Assembly: GCF_031178445.1 (NCBI RefSeq)
Contig: NZ_JAPSIY010000007.1
Span: forward strand, 1 to 64,000
Direction of reading: 5' to 3'
Origin: Microbacterium sp.
GTDB lineage: Bacteria > Actinomycetota > Actinomycetes > Actinomycetales > Microbacteriaceae
DNA: 64,000 bases
Under the pieces are notes generated by a model. That model was given only the letters and a program-made list of their open reading frames with translations. It had not been told where the DNA came from and did no database searches. Each line of letters begins with the position of its first letter. Position 1 is the first letter of the stretch. Positions 28,104 through 37,400 of this stretch are shown here, one piece after another. The position numbers and the translations under genes are program-made.

Positions 28104-29912
28104 TCACCAGCTCAGCCCATGTCCGATCGGGTAGAGGATCTCGTCGGGGTTCTCCGTGGAACGGATGTCGACGGGCAGCGTGCCGCTCGGGCTGATCTCA
28201 CCGGTGATGACCCTGGCGAGGGAGGCGAGCGCAGGAGCGGCGTACGAGTAGGTGGCTACGAAGCCGTCCACGTCACCCAGGCGGTTGATGTCGTACGGGT
28301 TGCGCACCGCTACGACGATCAGGTGCGTGTCGGTCGCATCCAGTGCGGCGACCAGCTGCCTCTGCGAGCTGGTGGCGGAGACGTTGTTCGTCAGCACGAC
28401 CGTGACGTCGCTGTTCTGCGCAGCGGCGACGGCCTGATCGATCTGCGCCGCTGTCGGTGCCGTGCCGGTCGCGAACGCCGTCGCCTCGGCGCCCCGCGCG
28501 GTGAGCTCGCCGGCGAGCGTCTGACCCGTTGCCACGCCGTAGCCGGTGACCAGCACCGACTTCCCGTCGACGGCGACCGGCAGGGCGTCGTCGTCGTTGC
28601 GCACCACCGTGGTCGTGGCGTCGGTGATCTTCTCGGCGGCGCGCAGGTGCGAGCGCTTACCGACGGTCTTCATCACCCGGTCCACATCGACCATCGCCTC
28701 CTGCGTCACGCCCTGCTCGTGCTTCATGATCAGGATGCGGCGCACCGATTCGTCGATGCGGTCCTCGGTCAGCCGCCCCGACTCCAGTGCCTCGTCGATC
28801 GCGGCGTACGCCACCTGCGGCGCGGCCGGCAGCAGCAACTGGTCGACACCCGCCTCGATGGCGCGGACGGCCACCTCGCCATCGCCGTACTGCTGCCGCA
28901 CGCCTGCCATCTCGAGGCCGTCCGTGACGATCACGCCCTCGAAGCCGAGAGCTTCTCGCAACTGACCGGTGACGATCTTCTTCGACAGGGTCGCAGGATC
29001 GCCGCTGTCGTCCAGCGCCGGTACGACGATGTGCGCGGTCATGATCGAGGCGACTCCAGCGTCGATCGCCGCCTGGAACGGCGGAGCGTCGATCTGCTGC
29101 CACTCCTCGAGCGTGTGCGTGATGACGGGCAGGCCGGTGTGGGAGTCGGTGGCGGTGTCGCCGTGACCGGGGAAGTGCTTGGCCGTCGCGATGATGCCCG
29201 CGTCGTCCTGGTAGCCGCGCACGGTGGCAGCCGTGAGCCTCGACACCAGATCGGGGTCGGAGGAGAAGCTGCGCACTCCGATCACCGGGTTGTCCGGATT
29301 GACGTTGACGTCGGCGTCGGGGGCGTTGTTCTGCTGGATGCCCATTGCGAGCAGCTCCTCGCCGGTGATCGCGGCCGCCTTGCGCGTGTCCTTCTCGCTC
29401 CTGCCCGCGCCGAGTGCCATGTTGCCGGGGAACAGCGTCGCCGGCGACCCGATCCTGGTCACCAGTCCCTGCTCCTGGTCGGTGCTGATGAGCAGGGGGA
29501 TGCCGGCCCCGGCATCCTCGGCGGCCTCCTGCAGGCCGTTCGAGAGCGTCGCGACCTGCACGGGATCGGTGACGTTGTCGCGCGCGGAGAAGAGGATGAA
29601 TCCGCCCGGCTCGTACTCCTCGATGATGTCGGCAGCGCTCGCCTCGCCGTACAGCGCCGTGTTGCGGGCGTCCTCGCCCTCGGCAGTGGGGCCGTAGGCG
29701 AACAGGATGAACATCTGCCCGACCTTCTGCTCGAGGGTCATCGACTCCAGCATCCGGTCGGCGTACTGCTCCGCCGAGCCGTTCGGTCCGCGCTGATCGG
29801 CGTGCCGCGCGGCGGCAGGTTCCGCCGCCGCGGCCATCATCGGGCTCGCACCGATCGCCAGGGCCAGCGCCGTCGCCACCGCCAGACGACGTCGGATAGG
29901 AGAGTTCTGCAT
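28104..29912 (-). CDS. nagZ: Exported GH3 beta-N-acetylglucosaminidase (NagZ-like)
   Basis: The 602-residue product has a Sec signal peptide (positively charged start, hydrophobic ATALALAIGASPMMAAAAE). A GH3 barrel follows with the NagZ loop KHFPGHGDTATDSH, which carries the Asp-His general-acid dyad, and the nucleophile strand VIVTDGLEMAG. A second alpha/beta domain ends in YPIGHGLSW. The two-domain exported form resembles Bacillus NagZ (YbbD), which trims GlcNAc from muropeptides, rather than the short cytoplasmic enterobacterial enzyme. I chose ATG 29912, preceded by GAGG, over two upstream ATG codons. It leads the operon with the NamZ-like gene. Confidence 0.9.
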   Translation of the reverse strand: MQNSPIRRRLAVATALALAIGASPMMAAAAEPAAARHADQRGPNGSAEQYADRMLESMTLEQKVGQMFILFAYGPTAEGEDARNTALYGEASAADIIEEYEPGGFILFSARDNVTDPVQVATLSNGLQEAAEDAGAGIPLLISTDQEQGLVTRIGSPATLFPGNMALGAGRSEKDTRKAAAITGEELLAMGIQQNNAPDADVNVNPDNPVIGVRSFSSDPDLVSRLTAATVRGYQDDAGIIATAKHFPGHGDTATDSHTGLPVITHTLEEWQQIDAPPFQAAIDAGVASIMTAHIVVPALDDSGDPATLSKKIVTGQLREALGFEGVIVTDGLEMAGVRQQYGDGEVAVRAIEAGVDQLLLPAAPQVAYAAIDEALESGRLTEDRIDESVRRILIMKHEQGVTQEAMVDVDRVMKTVGKRSHLRAAEKITDATTTVVRNDDDALPVAVDGKSVLVTGYGVATGQTLAGELTARGAEATAFATGTAPTAAQIDQAVAAAQNSDVTVVLTNNVSATSSQRQLVAALDATDTHLIVVAVRNPYDINRLGDVDGFVATYSYAAPALASLARVITGEISPSGTLPVDIRSTENPDEILYPIGHGLSW

Positions 29913-30049
29913 GACGCACCGCCTCATCGAGATTCGTCCGAAGTCACCCCTCATCGGGCAACGGGGCCGAGCCTAACAACGCGGTGCGCGTTTTGGAAGG
30001 GGGGCTTACTTTCGCGGTGCGCCGTGCGAAGCGCGACCGTTCCGCACCG

Positions 30050-30955
30050 TCAGGACGAGCTCTCGCGCAGCCGGATCAGCCGCTCGTGCCCGGTCTCCTC
30101 GAGCTCGGCCAGGTCGTCGCGCGACTTGAGGAACTCCGAGAACGACCGGTAGCCGAGCGCCTTCTCGCTGAACGACGGATCCATCCGGCGCATCTGGGTC
30201 TTGACCGCGGAGCTGTGCAGCCATTCGTCGGCATCCGCCTTGTCGTGCCCAAGCCGCAGCGCCCGCTCGAGCAGCCTGGTCGCCTCGCCCTGGTCGTCGA
30301 CCTTCGCAGCCGCCTTCGCCTTGCGGGTCGCGGCAGCGCTCTTGGCCGAGGGCTTCTCCTTCGCGGAGGACGCCTCCGGCTTCGCGGGACGCGCCACTCC
30401 GGGAAGCGAGTCGTACGACTCGAATTCGTCGCAGGCGGCGGCGAGGGACTTCGCCGTGGAACCCGCGACACCGACGCCGATCACGTAGCGCCCCAGCCGC
30501 TTGCAGCGCTGAGCCAACGGCACGTAGTCGCTGTCGCCCGCGACGATCACCACGTGCGTGAGGTCGGGGAGGCGGAACATGTCCTCGACGGCGTCGACCG
30601 CGAGCCGGATGTCTGCGCCGTTCTTGGCATATGCCGCCGCCGGGAAGAGCTGCACCAGGTCGACCGCTCGGGCGACCAGCTGGGTGCGGTACTCGGCGTT
30701 GACCGGCGACGACCAGTCCGCGTACGCGCGGGTGAGCACGAGCGTGCCGAACGACGAGGCGTAGTCGATGATCGCGCCGACCTCGATCATCGCCTGCTTC
30801 AGGCGTTCGGCGACCTCGGTGTCGTTCGGATCGTCGGTGATGCGCTGCCTGTCCTTGCCGTAGGCGTTGCGGCCGTGCACCCGGTCGTACCAGGAGATGA
30901 CGATGTTGTCGAAGTCGAGGTAGACGGCGACGCGCGGATTCACGATGTCGACCAT
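30050..30955 (-). CDS. NYN-domain protein with C-terminal OST-HTH/LOTUS domain
   Basis: The 301-residue product has a PIN-like NYN nuclease domain (residues about 8-165). Its acidic residues are at YLDFDNIVISW, in the ADIRLAVDA segment and in VIVAGDSDYVPLAQR. A low-complexity Ala/Lys linker follows, then a LOTUS-like RNA-binding helical domain (LLERALRLGH...YRSFSEFLKSR). Such proteins are predicted RNases or RNA-binding factors; the target is unknown. The ATG at 30955 has GAGGAG upstream and lies 4 bp after the stop of the Gfo/Idh gene, so it is third in the metY-oxidoreductase-NYN unit. Confidence 0.9.
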   Translation of the reverse strand: MVDIVNPRVAVYLDFDNIVISWYDRVHGRNAYGKDRQRITDDPNDTEVAERLKQAMIEVGAIIDYASSFGTLVLTRAYADWSSPVNAEYRTQLVARAVDLVQLFPAAAYAKNGADIRLAVDAVEDMFRLPDLTHVVIVAGDSDYVPLAQRCKRLGRYVIGVGVAGSTAKSLAAACDEFESYDSLPGVARPAKPEASSAKEKPSAKSAAATRKAKAAAKVDDQGEATRLLERALRLGHDKADADEWLHSSAVKTQMRRMDPSFSEKALGYRSFSEFLKSRDDLAELEETGHERLIRLRESSS

Positions 30956-30959
30956 CGGG

Positions 30960-31949
30960 TCACTCCTCACCGGGGTACGTGACGCCGATCTGGCGGCGGA
31001 TCTCGTCGAGGGTTCCCATGATGCCGACGCTCTCGGCGACCGGCAGTGGAAGCAGTTCGCCGCTGACGTCGCCGCGCTCGACCGCTCCCTCGGCGGCGAA
31101 CGCCTGATACTGCATCCCGCGCCCAGGCACTTCGGATCGGTACTCCTCGATGACCGTGCCGTCCGGACCGACGACGCGGAACGACGTCGGGCTGTACCAG
31201 ACCCGGTCGATCTCGACCCTCGCCTTCGTCCCGATCACGTACGCGGTGTTCGGACCGGCGGCACGCGAGGACGACAGGGTCGTGGAGATCGCGCCGCCCG
31301 CGTGGGTCATCACCGTGGCGACCTCGGCGTCGGCGCCGGTCTCGATGAGGCGGGCCGACGCTTGGATGCCCGTCGGTTCTCCGAGGACGTTCCACGCGAA
31401 CGAGATGGGGTAGATGGCGAGGTCGAGCAGCGCCCCGCCGCCCAGCTCCATCGCGTTCAGCCGGTGCGCGGGATCGGTGGGCAGGCTCTGCGTGTGATCG
31501 GCCATGACGGCACGGATCTCGCCCAGCGTGCCCTCCTCGATGATCTCGCGCAGGCGCACCATGTGCGGCAGGTACCGCGTCCACATGGCCTCCATGACCA
31601 GCAGACCCTTCTCGGCGGCCAGCCGCTGCAGATCCCCCGCCTGCGCGCGGTTGATGGTGAACGCCTTCTCGACCAGCACGTGCTTGCCGTGCTCGAGGGC
31701 CAGCCTGGCGTTCTCGTGGTGCATCGGGTGCGGGGTCGAGACGTAGATGATGTCGACGTCGGGGTCTGCGGCGAGGGACTCGTACGAGGCGTGCGCTCTC
31801 GGGATGTCGAAGCGCGCAGCGAACGCGTCGGCCGACTGCTGCGATCGCGAGCCCACGGCGACGAGGTCGAGCCCTGCAGTGCGCAGGTCGGATGCGAATG
31901 CGGTGGCGATGCCGCCCGTGGCGAGGATGCCCCAACGAAGACCGGTCAT
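30960..31949 (-). CDS. Gfo/Idh/MocA family oxidoreductase
   Basis: The 329-residue product has an N-terminal NAD(P)-binding domain (LRWGILATGGIATAFASDL), the strand YVSTPHPMHHENARLALEHG and the family's EKAF motif with the catalytic lysine (KHVLVEKAF). A C-terminal GFO_IDH_MocA alpha/beta domain follows. Relatives oxidise sugars or trans-dihydrodiols; the substrate is unknown. The ATG at 31949 is 5 bp past the metY stop. A TTG at 31958 would give a 4-nt TTGA overlap and two more start residues. No ribosome binding site is visible for either, so coupled or leaderless translation is likely. Confidence 0.9.
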   Translation of the reverse strand: MTGLRWGILATGGIATAFASDLRTAGLDLVAVGSRSQQSADAFAARFDIPRAHASYESLAADPDVDIIYVSTPHPMHHENARLALEHGKHVLVEKAFTINRAQAGDLQRLAAEKGLLVMEAMWTRYLPHMVRLREIIEEGTLGEIRAVMADHTQSLPTDPAHRLNAMELGGGALLDLAIYPISFAWNVLGEPTGIQASARLIETGADAEVATVMTHAGGAISTTLSSSRAAGPNTAYVIGTKARVEIDRVWYSPTSFRVVGPDGTVIEEYRSEVPGRGMQYQAFAAEGAVERGDVSGELLPLPVAESVGIMGTLDEIRRQIGVTYPGEE

Positions 31950-31954
31950 GGTGA

Positions 31955-33331
31955 TCAAGCGTAGTGGCGGACGTCCTCGCGATCAGCCGCGCTCCGCGTC
32001 GGGATGAGCGGCGCCAGTGCGCGGTCGAGGTCGGCGATCAGGTCGGCGGGGTCCTCGAGACCGACCGACACGCGGATGGTGCTCGGCGAGATGCCGGCGG
32101 CGGACAGCTGGCCGGAGCTCAGGTGCGAGTGGGTCATGGATGCCGGATGGGCGACGATGCTGCGCGCGTCTCCGATGTTCGCGACCAGGCGGAACACCTC
32201 CAGGCCGTCGATCACCTGTGCGACCCTGCCGATGTCGTCTGCGGCATCCGCGTCGTCCTGCGCGATGTCGAACGAGAACACCGACGGCACACCGCGAGGC
32301 AGGTACCGCTGCGCCAGCTCATGCCACTGGTTGCCGGTGAGACCGGGATGATGCACCTGCGCGACGGCCGGATGCTGCGCGAGGTGGCGCGCGATGGTGA
32401 GGGCGCTCGCGCTCTGCCTGCCGACGCGCAGATCGAGCGTCTCGATGCCCTGCAGGATCTGCCACGCGTTGAACGGCGACAGCGAGGGGCCCAGATCGTG
32501 GACGTACTTCGACTTCACCAGCACGGCGAACGCCAGCCCGATGCCGAAGCGCTCCCAGAGCACGAGGTCGCCGAAGCGCGGGAATGGCCGGGTGAACTGC
32601 GGCCACCGCTCCGGCTCCGCACCGAAGTCGAAACTGCCCTGATCGATCACCACGCCGCCGAGCGAGGTCCCGTGCCCGGCGAGGAACTTCGTGGCCGAGT
32701 GCACGACGAAGTCGGCGCCGTGCTCACCGGGGCGCACCAGGTAGGGGGTGCCCACCGTGTTGTCGATGACCAGCGGCACGCCCGCCTCGTGGGCGATGTC
32801 AGCGACGAGACGGATGTCGAGGACCTGGGCGATGGGGTTGGCCACCGACTCTGCGAAAAGCAGCCGGGTCTGCGGGGTGATCGCGGCGCGCCAGGCGTCG
32901 GCGTCGTCCTGGTCGACGAACGTCACCGAGATGCCGAAGTCGTCGAGAGTGTCCTGCAGCAGGTCCACGGTGCCGCCGTAGAGCTGGTTCGCGGCGACGA
33001 CGTGCCCGCCGCGCCCGGCAAGGGCGAGGATCGTGACGGCGACCGCGGCCTGGCCCGAGGCCACGGCCACCGCCGAGGCGCCGCCTTCGAGCGCGGCGAC
33101 ACGCTCTTCGAGGATCGTCTGGGTGGGGCTCGCATTGCGGCTGTAGATGATGCCCGGCTTGCGGAGCGCGAACAGGTCGGCTGCCTCGGCCAGGCTGGCG
33201 AACTCGTAGGCGGCGGTCTGGTGGATCGCGGGCACGGCGGTGCGGTGGGCGGCGCCGGGGGTGAAGCCGTGCTGAACCTGGTTCGTCGCGAAACCGGCAG
33301 CGGGCGCCTCTGGCACGAGTCGGGAGGTCAT
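31955..33331 (-). CDS. metY: O-acetylhomoserine sulfhydrylase-type PLP enzyme
   Basis: The 458-residue product belongs to the Cys/Met metabolism PLP enzymes. The Schiff-base lysine lies in HSATKFLAGHGTSLGG, the PLP-stacking region in VASGQAAVAVTILALAGRGGHVV, and the N-terminal signature in QVQHGFTPGAAHRTAVPAIHQTAAY. Length and the long insertion favour O-acetylhomoserine aminocarboxypropyltransferase (MetY), which makes homocysteine from O-acetylhomoserine and sulfide, over the shorter cystathionine gamma-synthase. No metX lies beside it. I see no S-adenosylmethionine riboswitch in the 89 bp upstream. Confidence 0.92.
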   Translation of the reverse strand: MTSRLVPEAPAAGFATNQVQHGFTPGAAHRTAVPAIHQTAAYEFASLAEAADLFALRKPGIIYSRNASPTQTILEERVAALEGGASAVAVASGQAAVAVTILALAGRGGHVVAANQLYGGTVDLLQDTLDDFGISVTFVDQDDADAWRAAITPQTRLLFAESVANPIAQVLDIRLVADIAHEAGVPLVIDNTVGTPYLVRPGEHGADFVVHSATKFLAGHGTSLGGVVIDQGSFDFGAEPERWPQFTRPFPRFGDLVLWERFGIGLAFAVLVKSKYVHDLGPSLSPFNAWQILQGIETLDLRVGRQSASALTIARHLAQHPAVAQVHHPGLTGNQWHELAQRYLPRGVPSVFSFDIAQDDADAADDIGRVAQVIDGLEVFRLVANIGDARSIVAHPASMTHSHLSSGQLSAAGISPSTIRVSVGLEDPADLIADLDRALAPLIPTRSAADREDVRHYA

Positions 33332-33420
33332 CGACCCATCTTCCGGCGCGCGCCGGGAGGATGCCGGGATGTGTCGAACTGTTGCGTCCCCCGAGCCGCA
33401 GGGCGGTCCGGTCCCGGGGC

Positions 33421-34365
33421 TCAGGGGATCAGGACGATCTTCCCGTCGGCGGCGTGCTGCTCGATCAGCTGATGGGCGCGCGCAGCCTCGGCGAGCGGCA
33501 GCTCGGGGCCGAGCTCGATCTGGAAGTCGCCAGCCTCAATGAGGTTGATGGTCACCCCGACGGCTTCGCGCCGCCAGCCGAGCTCCTCCTCGGTGAGCGG
33601 CACCGGGTTCCCGCCCGAGAAGGCGCGGATGCCCAGCTCGGCCGCATCCGGTCCGCGCACGATCGTCGCGATCCGGTCGCGGTCGGCGACGAGCGCCTTG
33701 GAGACCTCGATCGCCTCGTCGGTGCCCGCACAGTCGAGCGCCACGGTGACACCGTCCGGCGCGGCCTCGCGCACCCGCTCCAGCAGACCGTCGCCGTAGG
33801 CGATCGGGATGGCGCCGAGCGCACGGACCTGGTCGTGCCGCGCGGGACTCGCGGTGGCGATGACGGTGGCGCCCCAGAGCGCGGCGAACTGCACGGCGGC
33901 CTGCCCGACCGAACCCGATCCGGCGTGTACCAGCAGCACGTCCCCCTTGCGCACCCCGAGCGAGCGCAGGCACTGGTAGGCGGTCCCGGCAGGGATGCCG
34001 ATCGCGGCGCCCTCGGCGGAGGTCACGCCGTCGAGCATCCGGGCGATGTTGCGCACAGGCACCGCGAGCGACGTCGCGTACGTGCCGCGGGTGTCGTGGA
34101 TCGCCACCCGGTCGCCGACGCCGAACCCTGTGACGCCGTCACCGAGCGAGGTGATGACGCCAGCTCCGTCGAAGCCGACATGGCGGGGCTCGACGATGGG
34201 CGGGAGCGGGCGGATGCCGGCACGCTGCTTGACGTCGATCGGATTCACACCGGCCGCCTCGATGCGTACGACGACTTCGCCGGGACCGGCGACCGGGTCC
34301 GGCACCTCGACGAGATGCAGGACGTCAGGGGATCCGAGTTCCGTGTGGACGATCGCGCGAGCCAT
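33421..34365 (-). CDS. NADP-dependent medium-chain (quinone-type) oxidoreductase
   Basis: The 314-residue product is a zinc-free medium-chain dehydrogenase/reductase. It has the N-terminal GroES-like fold (VVVRIEAAGVNPIDVKQRAG), the cofactor region VLLVHAGSGSVGQAAVQFAALWGA and a C-terminal GKIVLIP. No zinc-ligand cysteines are present. Quinone or enone reduction is the usual activity. The ATG follows a TAGCCT box by 6 nt. It lies 89 bp upstream of metY on the same strand, but metY may have its own promoter. Confidence 0.9.
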   Translation of the reverse strand: MARAIVHTELGSPDVLHLVEVPDPVAGPGEVVVRIEAAGVNPIDVKQRAGIRPLPPIVEPRHVGFDGAGVITSLGDGVTGFGVGDRVAIHDTRGTYATSLAVPVRNIARMLDGVTSAEGAAIGIPAGTAYQCLRSLGVRKGDVLLVHAGSGSVGQAAVQFAALWGATVIATASPARHDQVRALGAIPIAYGDGLLERVREAAPDGVTVALDCAGTDEAIEVSKALVADRDRIATIVRGPDAAELGIRAFSGGNPVPLTEEELGWRREAVGVTINLIEAGDFQIELGPELPLAEAARAHQLIEQHAADGKIVLIP

Positions 34366-34371
34366 GACCCC

Positions 34372-34377
34372 AGGCTA
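34372..34377 (-). promoter_or_regulatory. -10 box for a leaderless start (TAGCCT)
   Basis: On the minus strand TAGCCT ends 6 nt before the ATG at 34365, with GGGGTC between. Confidence 0.55.
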
Positions 34378-34420
34378 ACCCGGGCCGGAGGGGAGCCGCG
34401 TACGGCGCCGGGTGAGCGGC

Positions 34421-37400
34421 TCAGCGCAGTTCGGCGAGCACCTTCTGGATGCGCTGGGGGGACACCGGCTGCGCAGTGCCCAGACGCTGCGCGAACACGC
34501 TGATGCGGTACTCCTCGAGCAGCCAACGCGCCTCGACGAGCGCGGGCGATGCGTCAGCCGGGAGCGGGATGCTGCCGCCCGCGTCCTCGTACGCCTTCGC
34601 CATCCGCTCGTACTCCGTCATGCGCGAGCGGTCCTTGCCAGGGTCGTTCGCGAGCGTGTTCAGGCGTTCGAGCATGCCGTCGAGATACCGCGGGAGATGC
34701 GCCAGCCGATCCACCCCGGTCGCCGAGATGAACCCCGGCCGGATGAGCCCGGCGAGCTGCGAACGGATGTCGTTGAGCGGGCCGAGCAGGGCGAGGGAGT
34801 TCTGCGACTTGAGGCCGCGCTCGACATCGCGACTCTTCGCCAGGATGCGTGACACCAGCGAGACGCAAGCGAACAGGCGGTCGACGAGGCCGGCGTTCAC
34901 GGCATCCCGCACGCGCCGGAACTCCGCCTCGGTGTGAACGATCGCCCCGTCGGTCGTCTCGTCCATCATCTGCCGGACGACGGCCGTGCGGGCGTCCTCG
35001 ATGAGCGCCGCCACGTTCTGGTACGGGGAGGCGGCCAACGCCAGCTTCTCGGGAGCGGTCAGATGGCTCTGCACGTACGACGCGGGGGAGGGGACGTTCA
35101 GCAGCACGAGGCGCAGCACGCCGTCGCGCGTCGCGGATGCCGCGGCGTCGGCAGTCGCCTCCAGCCGCACCGAGACCGTCCTGCCGCGGTCGACGATCGC
35201 GGGGTAGCCGCGCACGACGCCGCCTGCGACCCTGGTGTCGAGGACCTCGGGCAGATCGCCGAAGGTCCAGTCCGTGAGATCGTCGCGTTCGATGGGGCCT
35301 CGCGCGCTCGCCGCGGCCACAGCGGTGGCTTCAGGGCGACGCGTTCCGGCGTTGCGCTCGGGGCGCGCGATGGAACGCGCGACGCTCGCGCGGGAGCGGT
35401 CCGACAGCGAATCCTGCAGGGCGGCGAGGTCGCGATCCGAACCGGCGACCCTGCCGCGCTCGTCGACCGCGCGGAAGTTCATCCGCAGATGCCCTGGCAC
35501 GCGCTCGTCATCGAAGTCGGCGGCTGTCACCGGCTGATTGGCCAGCGGCTGGATCAGCTTCGCGAGCGCCTCCTTCAGCGAGCGCTGCGGTAGGCCGGCG
35601 TGATGCTCAGGCCCCTCCTCGGCGAGCTGCTCGCCGAACTTCTCAGCCCAGTCCGCTGCGGGGACGACATGTCGGCGGATCGCCTTCGGCAGGGCGCGCA
35701 GCAGCGCCGTGATCAGCTCGGCCCGCAGCCCCGGCACCTGCCAGTCGAAGCCCGCGTCGCGGACCTGCTGCAGCAGTGCGAGAGGGATGACCGCGCTCAC
35801 GCCGTCGTCGGGCGCGCCGGGCTCGAACCGGTAGGCCAGCCCGAGCACCTGGTCGGCCTGCGCCCAGCGGGTCGGGAACTCGGCCCGATCGGCCCTCTCC
35901 TCCTCGTCGACGAGGTCGCTCTCGCGCATCACCAGCAGCTTCGGCGTCTGCTGCAGCGCTTCACGCCACCAGGTCTCGAAGGAGCGCACGTCGAACACCT
36001 CGTGCGGGATGCGCTGATCGTAGAACGCGAAGACGGCCTCGTCGCCGGCGAGGATGTCGCGTCGTCGCTCGCGTTCCTCGAGCTTCTCCAGGCGCCGGCG
36101 CAGCTCGGCGTTCGCGCGCCAGAAGGCGCCGACCCGCCTGTCGATCCGCGACGGATCCCACTCGCCGTCGACGAGCGCGTGCCTGACGAACAGTTCGCGG
36201 GCGCCGGGGCGGTCGATGCGGGCGAACTGCACACGCCGCCTCGGGATGATCTCCACCCCGAACAGCGTGACCTTCTCGTAGGCGACCGCCGCACCCGCGT
36301 CCTTCGACCAGTGCGGCTCGGTGACCTGCCGCTTGGCAAGGTCGCCGGCGAGAGCCTCCGCCCAGGCGGGATCGATGGCGGCGACCGTGCGCGCGAAGGT
36401 GCGCGAGGTCTCCACGATCTCGGCGGCCATGACCGCCTGCGGTGACTTCTTGCGCAGCCCCGACCCGGGGAAGATGGAGAAGCGGATGCCGCGCGCCCCG
36501 CGGTACTCCGTGACCCTCCGCTTCTGCTCCTTCGACGGCGTCTTGTTCGCGCCCTTGGCGGCGGTGCGCTCGTCGAGAACACCGATCTGCGAGAGCAGGC
36601 CGGCGAGGATCGCCCGGTGGATCGCATCCGGATCGGATGCCGTCGCAGACGGCGTCTTCGGCGACTTGACCAGTGTGCGCAGCTGCCGGTGCACGTCGAA
36701 CCATTCGCGCACGCGCACGTAGTTGAGGTGCTCGCTGCGGCACATGCGCCGGAACACGCTGGAACCCAATTCGGCCTGTTGCTGGCGCAGGTGGTTCCAC
36801 AGCTTCAGCAGGCTCAGGAAGTCGCTGGTCGGGTCGGTGAAACGCGCGTGCATGCGCTCCGCTTCGTCCCGCACCGACTGGGGGGCGTCCGCCGAGGGGC
36901 GCTCGCGGACGTCCTGGATGGACAGGCCGGCCACGATCGGCATCACGGCGGCGAGGACGCCGGGGCCCGTGCGGGTGGCCTCGACGAGCATCCGCGCGAA
37001 TCGCGGGTCCATCGGCATGCGCGAGATCTCGCGGCCGATGCGGGTCAGCCGGGGCTGCGCGCCGCGAGCCAGGTCGACCGCTCCGATCTCGGTGAGCAGC
37101 TCGAGGGCGGCCTTGACCCCTCGCGAGTCGGGAGGGGTGAGGAAGGGGAACTCGGCGATGTCGCCGAAGCCGAGAGACAGCATCTGCAGCACGACCGAGG
37201 CGAGGGAGGTGCGCAGGATCTCGGGCTCGGTGAACTCGGGGCGCTTGTCGAAGTCGTCTTCGCCGTACAGACGGATCGCGATGCCGTCGCTGGTGCGACC
37301 GGCACGGCCCGAGCGCTGGTTCGCCGAAGCCTGCGAAACGGCCTCGATGGGAAGCCGCTGCACCTTCGACCGCGCGCTGTACCGGGAGATGCGGGCGGTT

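Noticed and set aside
33332..33420. SAM riboswitch upstream of metY
   Set aside because: Only 89 bp are available, and I see neither the SAM-I core nor another S-adenosylmethionine-sensing fold.
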